From Cyclobacteriaceae bacterium (GTDB taxonomy: Bacteria > Bacteroidota > Bacteroidia > Cytophagales > Cyclobacteriaceae): 64,000 nt of DNA. The stretch lies in the NCBI GenBank assembly GCA_022842845.1, contig JALHOT010000005.1:1-64000 (forward strand), written 5' to 3'. Under the pieces are notes generated by a model. That model was not told where the DNA came from. It made no database searches and saw only the letters and a program-made list of their open reading frames with translations. Shown here in pieces: positions 1 through 8,720 of this stretch (the first letter of the stretch is position 1; each line of letters starts with the position of its first letter). The position numbers and the translations under genes were made by a program.

Positions 1-1
1 A

Positions 2-1033
2 GTTTCCTACAGCCGTTTACCAGAAGTAGATTTTTCTAATATCCCCTTCGGAAAGATTTACACCGATCATATGTTTCTGGCCGACTATAAAGAAGGAGAG
101 TGGAAGAATTTCAGGATAGTGCCTTATGGTTACATGCCTATCAGTCCGGCAACCCCCGCTTTACATTACGGGCAATCCATTTTTGAAGGCATGAAAGCCA
201 TTAAGAATGAAAGCGGTTCGGCCTTGGTTTTCCGTGCTTTAGATAACTGGAAGCGCATGAATATTTCTGCTCACAGAATGTGCATGCCACCCATCCCTGA
301 AGAGCTTTTCATGGAGAGTTTAAGCACCCTGATTGATTTAGACAGGGCTTGGATTCCTACGGCAGAAGGCAGCTCTTTGTATATCCGTCCTTTTATGTAC
401 TCAGCAGATGAATACATTGGTATTCGTCCTTCAGAGAACTTTACTTTTCAAATTATCCTATGCCCGGTGGGTGCTTATTACTCAACGCCCGTGAAGGTGA
501 AAATTGAGAAGCACTATACAAGAGCAGTAGCGGGCGGAACTGGCTTTGCTAAAGCAGGTGGTAACTATGGTGGTGCCATTTATCCGGCTAAATTGGCTCA
601 GGATAAGGGCTATCATCAATTAGTATGGACAGACGGTATTGAGCATAAATACATTGAGGAATCAGGTACGATGAATGTGATGTTCGTGATGGATAATACA
701 CTCATTACACCAGCTCTCAGCGATTCTATTTTAGCGGGTATCACCCGCGACAGTGTGTTGACTTTGGCGCGCCATTGGGGTATGAAGGTAGAGGAGCGTA
801 AGATTTCAGTAGAAGAATTAGTAAAAGGTCTGGAGAATGGTAGTGTAACAGAGGCTTTTGGAGCTGGCACTGCGGCTACCATCGCTCAAATTGAGTTAAT
901 CGGTCACGAGGGTAAAGACTATTATCTGCCACCGATTGAGAAGCGCGAGTTTTCTAACAGAGTTTATAAAGAACTGGATGCCATTAAGAGAGGCAGCGCG
1001 CCTGATCCTTTCGGTTGGATATCTAGCATGTAA
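2..1033 (+). CDS. ilvE: Branched-chain amino acid aminotransferase (5' end outside the window)
   Basis: PLP-dependent fold-type IV transaminase that interconverts leucine, isoleucine and valine with their 2-oxo acids. The reading frame is open from base 2, so the true start lies upstream; a residual piece before the ATG at 71 reads like the family N-terminus (PFGKIYTDHMF). Counting from that ATG, K161 in FAKAGGNYG is the expected Schiff-base lysine, followed by the EESGTMN cofactor-phosphate region and a GAGTAA motif near the C-terminus, all typical of the BCAT (eukaryotic/type II-like) subgroup. A strong hairpin terminator follows immediately. The identity is secure from the motifs; the substrate range is inferred from the family. 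Confidence 0.95.
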   Translation, partial: VSYSRLPEVDFSNIPFGKIYTDHMFLADYKEGEWKNFRIVPYGYMPISPATPALHYGQSIFEGMKAIKNESGSALVFRALDNWKRMNISAHRMCMPPIPEELFMESLSTLIDLDRAWIPTAEGSSLYIRPFMYSADEYIGIRPSENFTFQIILCPVGAYYSTPVKVKIEKHYTRAVAGGTGFAKAGGNYGGAIYPAKLAQDKGYHQLVWTDGIEHKYIEESGTMNVMFVMDNTLITPALSDSILAGITRDSVLTLARHWGMKVEERKISVEELVKGLENGSVTEAFGAGTAATIAQIELIGHEGKDYYLPPIEKREFSNRVYKELDAIKRGSAPDPFGWISSM

Positions 1034-1039
1034 TAGGGA

Positions 1040-1066
1040 AAGCGCCTCGTCAAGGGCGCTTTTTTA
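1040..1066 (+). terminator. Intrinsic terminator after ilvE
   Basis: Seven-base arms AAGCGCC and GGCGCTT around an eight-base loop, followed by a run of T. It lies between the ilvE stop and the next ATG at 1076, so the next gene needs its own promoter or read-through. Confidence 0.8.
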
Positions 1067-1075
1067 TTGAAGACC

Positions 1076-1621
1076 ATGAAGTATTGCCTTGTTTTGATCG
1101 GATTGATTTTTTCTAGCCTGTGCTTTGCGCAGCATCAGTTAGTCGTGATTAAGCGTGATGAAGTAACGGTGCGGTACTTGCCGGGCGATCAGCTGGTGTA
1201 TAAACGAAAAAGCGCGAATGCTTTTGTGAAGGCCTCTGTTATTGCTATCAATGACTCAACTATTATAACCAGTGCTGATACATTGGCGACCCATCAGATT
1301 GAGCGCTTGCGTTTCAAAAAAGGTAACTTCGGCAATGTTGTAGGCAGTTTTTTGGTAACAGGTGGTGTGGCCATCTTTGTCATTGATCAGGTCAATACCT
1401 TATTGGTACGGCAAGAGGAGGCATCGCTCAGTAATTCGGTTACTACCATCAGTGCTACTGCTATCGCTATAGGGCTTCCGCTCATGCTCATCAAGAAGAA
1501 TTCTCACAGAATGGGTTTTAAAAACAGGTTGAGGATCATCAATCAAGATTCACCCTTTTACTATTCAGATAAGTACTTGCAACCCAAAGGATATATTTCT
1601 CCCCACATCCCTAGAAATTAG
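1076..1621 (+). CDS. Secreted or envelope protein of unknown function, 181 aa
   Basis: I do not recognise this protein. The ATG at 1076 gives a classical signal peptide ending in CFAQ near residue 19; the upstream TTG at 1067 sits against the ilvE terminator and is less likely. The mature part begins with a basic, beta-rich stretch (about residues 20-80), followed by two hydrophobic segments (about 88-106 and 123-140) that could be membrane helices or glycine-rich strands, and a polar C-terminus. It stands alone between a terminator and a convergent outer-membrane gene. Function is unknown; envelope location is inferred from the signal peptide. Confidence 0.6.
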   Translation: MKYCLVLIGLIFSSLCFAQHQLVVIKRDEVTVRYLPGDQLVYKRKSANAFVKASVIAINDSTIITSADTLATHQIERLRFKKGNFGNVVGSFLVTGGVAIFVIDQVNTLLVRQEEASLSNSVTTISATAIAIGLPLMLIKKNSHRMGFKNRLRIINQDSPFYYSDKYLQPKGYISPHIPRN

Positions 1622-1628
1622 TATTGAT

Positions 1629-2489
1629 TTATCGAGGTTTAATGGAGTAGCTTAGTCCTAAGGATGCACTATTATATTTCGCCTCGCCTGAAAAAAGTTT
1701 ACTGGCATCATAAATAGGAGATAGGGATCTTTGATAGGCAGCTTGTAGATTGAAATGGCGAGTTACACTGTAAATAATCTCAAGACTAACAAAGACAAGT
1801 AATTTATTGAATCCATCAGCTGAATTATTCCAAGAATTTTCATTGATAGAATATTGTCCAGTACTGTAAGAGAACATAGTTCTTCTCTGAAATTCAGAAG
1901 CTACCATTAATGTTGAGAATTGAGTGCCAGTGGAAAGTGTAAACTTCTTATTTAATGCATAGGAGAAAAGAACTGGTATTTGCATGTACAAGGCATTTGT
2001 TTCACCAAGCTTTTCATCATCCTGTGGAATACTTCCAGTGTAAGCAGGGTTTTTGATGGGTACACCGGATGAATCCCTTATTAGGGCGATACTACCGATA
2101 ATTAAACCATGATTGTCCCCTGTAGGAACACCTGGCACAACTGGAAGGTAAGTAACATTATTAAGCCAGTTTGAAATAACAAGGTTGGCTCTTTTGAATC
2201 GATGAAGTGAGAGGCCAATGCCAGTTTTAATTGAGATTCTAGGAGCGACCTGTTTACTGCCAAGGAAACTTAATTGAGTCCCGAATCTTCCCTGATAATT
2301 CTCTTCAAGCTTATAGTTTAGTGAGTTGGAGTAATACCCTGTTGTGGGACTCGAAATGGTTGTTGCTTTTTCTTCCCGTTGATCCCCAATAAAGGTATAA
2401 TTTGGTGTTAATGAAATCTCCCATTTAATCAATTGTGCATTTGCCTGAAGTACGGCTAAGAATATCACAACGATGGAAATACTTCTCAT
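1629..2489 (-). CDS. Outer-membrane beta-barrel protein (PorT-like superfamily), 286 aa
   Basis: Signal peptide (cleavage after QANAQ, about residue 19), then alternating polar and hydrophobic strands throughout. Examples are TQFSTLMVASEF and a final strand ASLGLSYSIKP, typical of Bacteroidota outer-membrane beta-barrels with about eight strands. No enzymatic motif is visible. It converges on the 1076 gene with seven bases between stops, and its start is 33 bases from the divergent prfB start. It is probably a structural or porin-like barrel; a specific role cannot be given. Confidence 0.6.
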   Translation of the reverse strand: MRSISIVVIFLAVLQANAQLIKWEISLTPNYTFIGDQREEKATTISSPTTGYYSNSLNYKLEENYQGRFGTQLSFLGSKQVAPRISIKTGIGLSLHRFKRANLVISNWLNNVTYLPVVPGVPTGDNHGLIIGSIALIRDSSGVPIKNPAYTGSIPQDDEKLGETNALYMQIPVLFSYALNKKFTLSTGTQFSTLMVASEFQRRTMFSYSTGQYSINENSWNNSADGFNKLLVFVSLEIIYSVTRHFNLQAAYQRSLSPIYDASKLFSGEAKYNSASLGLSYSIKPR

Positions 2490-2497
2490 AGAAAGAA

Positions 2498-2505
2498 TAT
2501 ATTTG
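2498..2505 (+). promoter_or_regulatory. Candidate -7 box for prfB
   Basis: TATATTTG matches the Bacteroidota TAnnTTTG element and lies 17 bases before the prfB ATG. I see no good TTG about 19 bases upstream, so only half of the promoter is supported. Confidence 0.4.
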
Positions 2506-2522
2506 CACTAAATTAGCAAAAT

Positions 2523-3624
2523 ATGACAACCGAACAACTCAAAGACCTTAAGAACCGAGTGGTTGCCTTAAGGCGCTATCTTTGACTACGATCGCAAGAA
2601 AGTAGAAGTGAAAGATCAGGAACTGATCACACAACAAAGCGATTTCTGGAATAACCCAAAGCAGGCAGAGCTAGTACTCAAAAACATGCGCTCCATCAAA
2701 GTGTGGACCGATGCTTTTGATGCTGTCAATAAATTAGTGGAAGACCTGGAAGTGCTCAACGAATTCCATGATGCAGGTGACGCGACTGACGAAGAACTAG
2801 AGAAAGAATATCAAAAGACGGCTAAAGCAGTTGAAGAGTTAGAGTTTAAGAAAATGCTGAGTCGCGATGAAGATCAACTCAGTGCCATTCTTGAAATTAA
2901 TCCTGGTGCTGGTGGCACAGAAAGCAATGATTGGGCAGATATGCTCAACCGTATGTATATCATGTGGGGTGAGAAGAGTGGCTATGATGTGAAGCAGATC
3001 GACTATCAGCCGGGTGAAGTGGCTGGTTTAAAATCAAGTACCCTGGAAATCGATGGACCTTTTGCCTATGGAAAACTAAAATCTGAAATTGGGGTACATC
3101 GTCTTGTCCGTATCTCTCCCTTCGACTCCAATGGACGCAGGCACACTTCTTTCGCTTCTGTCTTCGTGTATCCCAAGGTTGACGATACAGTAGAAATCGA
3201 AATCAATCCCGGTGATGTAGAATTACATACCTCGCGCTCAGGGGGTGCGGGTGGTCAAAATGTAAACAAGGTTGAAACCAAAGTACAGCTTACCCACAAA
3301 CCTACTGGTATTGTGGTGGTATGTCAGGTTGAACGTTCGCAGCATGCTAACCGCGAACGAGCTATGCAGATGCTGAAGTCACGGCTCTTTCAGATGGAGA
3401 TGGAAAAGAGAAACAGCGAGCGTGATAAAGTAGAGGCTGGTAAAATGAAGATTGATTTTGGTTCGCAGATCCGCAACTATGTCTTGCATCCATATAAACT
3501 GGTGAAAGATGCCCGTACTGCTGTAGAAAGAACAGACGCACAGACAGTGTTGGATGGTGATTTGGATGACTTTATCAAGGCTTTCTTGCTAGAGGCCCAG
3601 GAACAATCAAGTGCAACTACTTAA
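2523..3624 (+). CDS. prfB: Peptide chain release factor 2 with programmed +1 frameshift
   Basis: Reads UGA and UAA stop codons and triggers release of the finished protein at the ribosome. Frame 1 runs from the ATG at 2523 for 20 codons to CTT (2580-2582), then the in-frame stop TGA at 2583-2585; a +1 slip continues as GAC from 2584 to the stop at 3622. The product is 366 aa, the normal RF2 length. The site AGGCGCTATCTTTGAC is the classic CUU-UGA-C autoregulatory slip site. The SPF codon-recognition tripeptide (3115-3123) and the catalytic GGQ (3250-3258) are both present. Starting only at the GTG at 2608 would lose the N-terminus. The next gene begins 14 bases later and probably shares the transcript. 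Confidence 0.96.
2575..2586 (+). promoter_or_regulatory. prfB: RF2 autoregulatory frameshift site
   Basis: The slippery CTT codon is followed by TGA and then C, the poorest termination context, with an AGG three codons before CTT as a weak internal Shine-Dalgarno. Low RF2 levels let the ribosome slip +1 and make more RF2. The stimulator here (AGGCGC) is weaker than the AGGGGG of E. coli. Confidence 0.9.
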
Positions 3625-3638
3625 TTGATTATAAAGCG

Positions 3639-5288
3639 ATGATCAGACTGCTCACAGGCTTATTGTTGATTTGTTCTCTTGCTTCAGCGCAAAATAAAAT
3701 TGTGGAAGGAAGGATAGTAGACAAAGACAGTGATCAGCCTGTACCTTTCGCTTCAATAGGCGTGATAGGAACCTCGAAAGGAACAAGCTCCAATCTCAAT
3801 GGCCAGTTTTCAGTGGCAGTGCCTGATAATTTTTCCTTAAGAATCAGTTGTCTTGGTTACGAAACCTTGGAGGTTACCAATCTTTCCTTGGATGATTATG
3901 TTTTGATTAAACTAAAACCCAGTGCTACACAACTGAAAGAGATTGTGGTTTTCAATAGACAGGTTAATCCAAAGCGCTTGGTGCAGAAGGCTTTTGCTTC
4001 AATCGACAAAAACTACAATACCAATCCCTTTGTTCAGAAGTTTTTTTACAGGCATTACTGCAAAGATGACTCAGTGTATGGTCGCTTAATCGAGGCTTCT
4101 GTAGATATATGGCGCAGAAAAGGCTACAAGTCAAAACAGCCTGAGGCAGGCATTCAAGATGAGATAAGGGTTACGCAGTTAAGAAGAAGCTTCGACAAGA
4201 CTTTAAGTTCACAAGGGCATGTACCCATTGCTGTTAAAAGTATTTTGCAGGCTGACATTGCAGGCTATCAGGAATCCAGCCCTAGTGAACACTTGTCATT
4301 CCACTCAGAGGTGAGTCATCTGCAAAGTAATCTTGAGAAATATACTTTTAGTTTCGAAGGTCTTACCTATTATGACGGTAAAGAAGTGTACGAGGTAGCT
4401 TATGCTTTAAAACCCGATTCCGTACCAACGACAACTGGCTTCATGAAAATGCCTGGAAACAAGGGTTCATTGTTTATAACTACCGATCGATATGTTTTTG
4501 TGAAATCTATCGATGTTAAGTTTTGGGATTTGGATACTGTCAAAACAACGTCTTACTATACTCCATATAATGGCAAATACTATCCATATCATTTGGTCAG
4601 AGATGGTAAGACAGTAGGGAGGGACAAAAGCACCCATTGGTTCCATGTTGAGCTGATGGCTTCTGAAATTCTGGTTAATGACTATGAACAATTTTATGGT
4701 AAGGAGCCAAGCAAATTCGAGTTGCTTAAAATACCCTATGACTCAGTATTTTGGACTAATAATACAACTCTCAAGACAACTCCTTTGGAGGATGAAATCA
4801 TTTTGGATTTAGGTGGCGGTGCATCGCTCAGTGATCAATTCAAAAGATACCATGCCTATGAAATGAATAAGCTAGAATCTAGTAACGCAGATGATCGCTT
4901 CAAATGGTACAAGGAAGAGAGTCAGGGAAAGAGAATTTTATACATTACTTTTTGGAATAGCGAATGTAAACCATGCATACAAGATTTTGAAGCGCAAAAG
5001 CGATTGATAAAGAGATACAAGGACCAGGTTGGCTTTGTTTTGCTATCACTCGATGATGATGAAAAAGTATGGAGGAAATTAATTGAACGGTATAATTTGT
5101 CGATTGAAGGATTTACCCATTATAGGATCGGGAAAGGTTCTACTATTTCATCCCACTATCAATTGAAAGAAATTCCTTTTTATATACTCATTGATAAAAA
5201 AGGTAATGATTATCAGGTCAATGCCAGGCATCCGCACGATCCACACTTAGTTCAAGATTTAGATTTACTGATCGGTGGCAGCAATTAA
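3639..5288 (+). CDS. Carboxypeptidase-regulatory-like domain protein with C-terminal thioredoxin-like domain, 549 aa
   Basis: Signal peptide (about residues 1-17, ending ASAQ), then a CarboxypepD_reg-like beta-sandwich (about 20-105, with PVPFASIGVIGTSKGTSSN), the domain that often begins TonB-dependent receptors. The middle (about 110-400) is beta-rich and of unknown function. The C-terminus (about 425-549) is a TlpA/thioredoxin-like domain with the redox motif CKPC at residues 443-446 and a later cis-proline-like EIPF segment. The whole should act in the periplasm or on the outer membrane, perhaps as a thiol-disulfide reductase anchored by the N-terminal domains. It is probably cotranscribed with prfB, and its end overlaps the MFS gene. 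The function is inferred from the domains only. Confidence 0.75.
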   Translation: MIRLLTGLLLICSLASAQNKIVEGRIVDKDSDQPVPFASIGVIGTSKGTSSNLNGQFSVAVPDNFSLRISCLGYETLEVTNLSLDDYVLIKLKPSATQLKEIVVFNRQVNPKRLVQKAFASIDKNYNTNPFVQKFFYRHYCKDDSVYGRLIEASVDIWRRKGYKSKQPEAGIQDEIRVTQLRRSFDKTLSSQGHVPIAVKSILQADIAGYQESSPSEHLSFHSEVSHLQSNLEKYTFSFEGLTYYDGKEVYEVAYALKPDSVPTTTGFMKMPGNKGSLFITTDRYVFVKSIDVKFWDLDTVKTTSYYTPYNGKYYPYHLVRDGKTVGRDKSTHWFHVELMASEILVNDYEQFYGKEPSKFELLKIPYDSVFWTNNTTLKTTPLEDEIILDLGGGASLSDQFKRYHAYEMNKLESSNADDRFKWYKEESQGKRILYITFWNSECKPCIQDFEAQKRLIKRYKDQVGFVLLSLDDDEKVWRKLIERYNLSIEGFTHYRIGKGSTISSHYQLKEIPFYILIDKKGNDYQVNARHPHDPHLVQDLDLLIGGSN

Positions 5289-6453
5289 GTCCTCCGACAT
5301 TTATACCACGCAATTTTGGTTAGTATGCCTAAGCTCTGCTTTGTTCTTTGCGAGCTTCAATATGCTCATTCCAGAGTTGCCTGCTTATTTAACAGCCCTG
5401 GGTGGAGGTGAGTACAAAGGATTGATCATTGCTTTGTTTACTGTTACAGCCTTAATTTCACGGCCCTTCAGTGGCAAATTAGCGGATACAATAGGAAGAG
5501 TTCCTGTGATGTTGTTTGGTGCCATCGTTTGTTTGATTTGCAGTTTACTTTATCCGCTGTTAACTACTGTTAATGCTTTTCTATTATTAAGACTCTTGCA
5601 TGGTTTTTCTACCGGCTTTACACCAACAGGGCAGGCAGCATTTTTGGGTGATATTATACCTGCCAATAAGCGGGGAGAGGCCATGGGCATATTGGGAACA
5701 GCTGGTACTTTAGGTATGGCGGCAGGCCCTGCCATTGGTGGCGCCCTGGCTAATGCCTTCTCGCTTAATGTGCTCTTTTATACTTCTTCACTTTTTGGAT
5801 TTCTATCGGTTGTGATTCTGTTGAATATGAAAGAGACGCTGGGTGATAGAAAAGCATTTAGTGTTGATTCGGTGAAAATTAAGAGGCATGATTTATTTGA
5901 GCCCTTGGTTATTGTACCATGCATGATTATGTTTTTGTATGCATATTCTTACGGTGCCTGTTTTACATTATTGCCAGACCTCGGTGAATTTGTAGGCATA
6001 CGCAATAAGGGAGTGCTCTTTACTTTTTTAACCGTATCGTCTTTAATGGTACGACTGATAGCCGGTAAGGCTTCCGATCGTTACGGCCGTGTAAGTGTTT
6101 TAAAGATATCAACCTTTCTTTTAGTGCTTGCGCTGGTGATCATCAGTGTGGGGCAGGCGCCCTGGCACATCATGCTTGGCGTTACGATTTATGGTATAGG
6201 GCAGGGAATGACTTCTCCCACTTTATTGGCTTGGGCTACTGATTTAAGTGATGAAAATTTTAAAGGGCGAGGGATTTCCAGCTTGTATATTTTTATGGAA
6301 GCAGGTATTGGTATTGGTGCCCTGTTTTCAGGACTTATCTATGCGAATGATCCAGCCAATTTTCTGATTACCTTCAGCATTTGTACAGCCTTAAGTTTGA
6401 TGGCTTTTATTTATCTTATGTTTCGTAAAATTTCTGCGCGACCAGCTATATGA
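5275..6453 (+). CDS. Major facilitator superfamily transporter, 392 aa
   Basis: Twelve hydrophobic segments and the MFS signature loop twice: GKLADTIGRVPV after TM2 and the matching GKASDRYGRVSV in the second half, showing the internal duplication. The GTG start overlaps the previous stop by 14 bases, and the stop overlaps the next ATG by four, so the three genes form a unit. The sequence between resembles the drug/sugar efflux branch (proton-coupled), but no substrate can be read from it. No ATG is available close by, so the GTG start is preferred. Confidence 0.85.
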   Translation: MAAIKSSDIYTTQFWLVCLSSALFFASFNMLIPELPAYLTALGGGEYKGLIIALFTVTALISRPFSGKLADTIGRVPVMLFGAIVCLICSLLYPLLTTVNAFLLLRLLHGFSTGFTPTGQAAFLGDIIPANKRGEAMGILGTAGTLGMAAGPAIGGALANAFSLNVLFYTSSLFGFLSVVILLNMKETLGDRKAFSVDSVKIKRHDLFEPLVIVPCMIMFLYAYSYGACFTLLPDLGEFVGIRNKGVLFTFLTVSSLMVRLIAGKASDRYGRVSVLKISTFLLVLALVIISVGQAPWHIMLGVTIYGIGQGMTSPTLLAWATDLSDENFKGRGISSLYIFMEAGIGIGALFSGLIYANDPANFLITFSICTALSLMAFIYLMFRKISARPAI

Positions 6454-7121
6454 AAAAATATGCATTGATTCTTTTTTTCTTCTTCGCTCTGGTAGAGCTG
6501 ACAACTCATCTCATTGATTTACCCAATATCCATCATGTGTCTAAACCAATGCTATTGATAACATTGGCGCTGTACTATTATTACTCGGTGAAGCATGAGG
6601 GTGTATCAACAATTATTATGCTGGCATTATTCTTTTCCTGGTTGGGCGATGTAATGCTCATGTATGTAGCCAATCGAGAGATCTATTTTATGCTGGGTTT
6701 GGGCGCCTTTTTGATTGCCCATGTTTTTTACATTTTTGCCTATCAGCAATATAGAATTGAAGATACTTCTAAAGCATTGCTGGGAGTTCAACGCTTTAGG
6801 TTTTCTTTCCCCATTATTCTGGCGGGAACAGGCTTAGTGACCATTTTGTATAACCATTTAGGGGATATGAAAATACCGGTAATGGTGTATGCTTTGGTGA
6901 TTGTGTTAATGGTGCTCAATGCTTTGTTTCGCTTTGGCCGAACGACTTTGACGAGTTTTTCAATGGTATTTTTTGGCGCCACACTTTTTATGATTTCAGA
7001 TTCGCTGATAGCGATTGGGAAATTTTTAGATCCAATTCCTTATGGCGGGTTTTGGGTAATGATCACTTACATCAGTGCACAATACCTAATAGTAGAAGGC
7101 TTGATCAGACATAAACCATAA
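6450..7121 (+). CDS. YhhN/TMEM86 family membrane protein (lysoplasmalogenase-like), 223 aa
   Basis: Eight hydrophobic helices with the family motifs FSWLGDVML (about residue 65) and ATLFMISDSLIA (about 180); the paired aspartates are the conserved putative catalytic residues. Known relatives hydrolyse the vinyl-ether bond of lysoplasmalogens. Whether this organism makes plasmalogens cannot be told here, so the substrate is uncertain. It overlaps the MFS gene by ATGA and ends in a long terminator hairpin that includes its stop codon. Confidence 0.85.
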   Translation: MKKYALILFFFFALVELTTHLIDLPNIHHVSKPMLLITLALYYYYSVKHEGVSTIIMLALFFSWLGDVMLMYVANREIYFMLGLGAFLIAHVFYIFAYQQYRIEDTSKALLGVQRFRFSFPIILAGTGLVTILYNHLGDMKIPVMVYALVIVLMVLNALFRFGRTTLTSFSMVFFGATLFMISDSLIAIGKFLDPIPYGGFWVMITYISAQYLIVEGLIRHKP

Positions 7122-7151
7122 AGGCAACCATTTATCGATTGCCTTTATGGT
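7115..7151. terminator. Bidirectional hairpin terminator
   Basis: Thirteen-base perfect arms ACCATAAAGGCAA and TTGCCTTTATGGT with an 11-base loop, placed between two convergent genes (stops at 7121 and 7169). The T-run is poor on both strands, but the stem is very strong. Confidence 0.65.
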
Positions 7152-7168
7152 GTTACTATTGATTAAGC

Positions 7169-7981
7169 TTAAAGTTTTCTTACTGTACCGCTTCCCGCTG
7201 CACTGCTGTTAACTCGTTTAGGATCGCCTTTGTAACGAACATCCCCACTGCCGGCAATGTTTACATTCAATTCATCTTTTACATGAATAGAAACACTGCC
7301 AGAGCCAGCCACTTTGATGTCACATTTATCAACAACAAAGTTTTCACCACGCACACTACCTGATCCGCTAATGCTCGTTTTCATTTCTCTGGCATTTCCA
7401 TCAATAATGATCTTACCAGATCCGGCAATCGAAAAACTGGTTGGTCCTGCTATGGCCAGTGAGGCCACTACATCACCGGAACCACTGATGTCGCTGTCAA
7501 AACTACCGGCACTTCCTTTCACTTGCACATCCCCTGAACCTGATACGTCTGCTTCCAGATCGCCACTCACGGCTGCTTCGATTTTTAATGAGCCTGATCC
7601 ACTCACTTTTAAATCAAGCATAGCGGATTTGATATTTCCCTGACCGATAACATCACCAGAACCGGCTACTGCCAATCCTTCAATATCGGCAACTGTTATG
7701 TAAATAGTTATTTTATCATCGTCTCCCCAATTCCAGTTATTCCACCTGTCCTTTGGTCGGATGCTCAACTTATCACCTTCCACTTTTGTCTCGTATTTGT
7801 CGAGGATCTCCTGTGTTCCTTCCAGTTCCACTTTCTGCGGACTACCTTGCTTTACATACAAAGTACCTGCACCAGAGAAGCCAATTTTTTTAAAGGTAGC
7901 TACGTCTCGGGTTTCCTTTTTTTGTGCGAAAGCACTTAAGCTTATCAATAAAGCCAGTGCCACAATGCTGATGCGTTTCAT
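7169..7981 (-). CDS. DUF2807 head-GIN-domain protein, 270 aa
   Basis: Signal peptide (ending SAFAQ), then repeats of a roughly 20-residue unit marked by GSG (SGSGSL, SGSGDV, AGSGKI, SGSGSV, AGSGSV, AGSGDV, AGSGTV), which the DUF2807 family folds into a right-handed beta-helix-like stack. The start of the mature protein (RDVATFKKIGFSGAGTLYV) is the usual family entry. Such proteins are periplasmic or exported in Bacteroidota; their function is not established. The gene is a single unit between the terminator at 7115-7151 and the divergent yigZ. Confidence 0.88.
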   Translation of the reverse strand: MKRISIVALALLISLSAFAQKKETRDVATFKKIGFSGAGTLYVKQGSPQKVELEGTQEILDKYETKVEGDKLSIRPKDRWNNWNWGDDDKITIYITVADIEGLAVAGSGDVIGQGNIKSAMLDLKVSGSGSLKIEAAVSGDLEADVSGSGDVQVKGSAGSFDSDISGSGDVVASLAIAGPTSFSIAGSGKIIIDGNAREMKTSISGSGSVRGENFVVDKCDIKVAGSGSVSIHVKDELNVNIAGSGDVRYKGDPKRVNSSAAGSGTVRKL

Positions 7982-8068
7982 TATTATTTGGGTTAATCTA
8001 AATACATAGACGCCCTGTCAATCCCCAGGTTGCATAGGAATGAAATTATTTCCATTTATTTGCCAGCC

Positions 8069-8695
8069 ATGGCCATAAGTTCATTTTTTACCATCAGTAA
8101 GCATTCATCGGGCATGTATAAAGAAAAGGGCAGTAAGTTCCTGGCCTTTGCTTTTCCGGTAAATGATGAAGTTGAGATTCAGGCACATTTGGCAGCCTTG
8201 CGGAAAGAATATTACGATGCCCGCCACCATTGTTATGCCTGGATACTGGAGCTTGATAAAAAAAGATTCAGGGCCAATGATGATGGAGAACCCAATCACT
8301 CCGCAGGCGATCCAATCTTAGGACAAATCAGGTCGAAGAACATCACCAATGTATTAGTAGTGGTGGTCCGCTATTTTGGTGGAATTAAGTTAGGAGTAGG
8401 GGGACTGATCACCGCCTATAAAGCCGCAGCCGAAGATGCTTTACTGCACGCAAGGATTATTGAAGTACAGGTAAAAGACAAGCTAGTGTTACGATTTCCA
8501 TACGAAACAACCAGCGAGGTGATGAGGGTGGTAAAAGAATTTGATTTGATTATTCTGAGACAAGAATTTGATAATGCGTGCCTATTAGAGATAGAGGTGG
8601 GTGTGTTAAAAACACCTTTGCTGTTGGAACGGCTGGACTTACTCAAAAAAATGGGCTCTTCACTATCCTTTGAGATAATGAAGAGCCCCGATTGA
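8069..8695 (+). CDS. yigZ: YigZ/IMPACT family protein (UPF0029), 208 aa
   Basis: Soluble two-domain protein. The N-terminal IMPACT domain (about residues 10-125) contains GSKFLAFA, the family hallmark DARHHCYAW, and DGEPNHSAGDPIL; it is followed by KLGVGGLITAY and a smaller ferredoxin-like C-terminal domain (about 130-205). In E. coli and eukaryotes the family is linked to translation or stress control, without a settled biochemical activity. The ATG at 8069 is preferred to the TTG at 8030, which would add 13 residues not seen in the family. Its last codons carry a terminator-like hairpin serving the opposite strand (8645-8688). Confidence 0.88.
   Translation: MAISSFFTISKHSSGMYKEKGSKFLAFAFPVNDEVEIQAHLAALRKEYYDARHHCYAWILELDKKRFRANDDGEPNHSAGDPILGQIRSKNITNVLVVVVRYFGGIKLGVGGLITAYKAAAEDALLHARIIEVQVKDKLVLRFPYETTSEVMRVVKEFDLIILRQEFDNACLLEIEVGVLKTPLLLERLDLLKKMGSSLSFEIMKSPD
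8645..8688 (-). terminator. Terminator for the OmpA gene, located inside yigZ
   Basis: Perfect ten-base arms (GGGCTCTTCA at 8653-8662, TGAAGAGCCC at 8679-8688) with a 16-base loop. Read leftward, the stem is followed by seven T. It follows the stop of the 8712-10826 gene by 23 bases and sits wholly within yigZ codons. Confidence 0.65.
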
Positions 8696-8720
8696 TCTTT
8701 GCCAGATCAAATTAGTTTTT
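8691..8720 (+). terminator. Candidate terminator after yigZ
   Basis: ATTGATCT and AGATCAAAT arms around TTGCC, overlapping the yigZ stop and followed by a TTTTT run seven bases on. Short stem, so moderate support. Confidence 0.4.

Noticed and set aside
2523-3624. prfB as a frameshifted pseudogene
   Set aside because: The internal TGA sits in the classic CUU-UGA-C context with a slip to the correct frame and full downstream motifs; this is programmed, not damage.
8069-8088. Full Bacteroidota promoter upstream of yigZ (TTTATTTG at about 8054)
   Set aside because: The box has T in place of A at the second position and lacks a well-spaced TTG; not better than chance.
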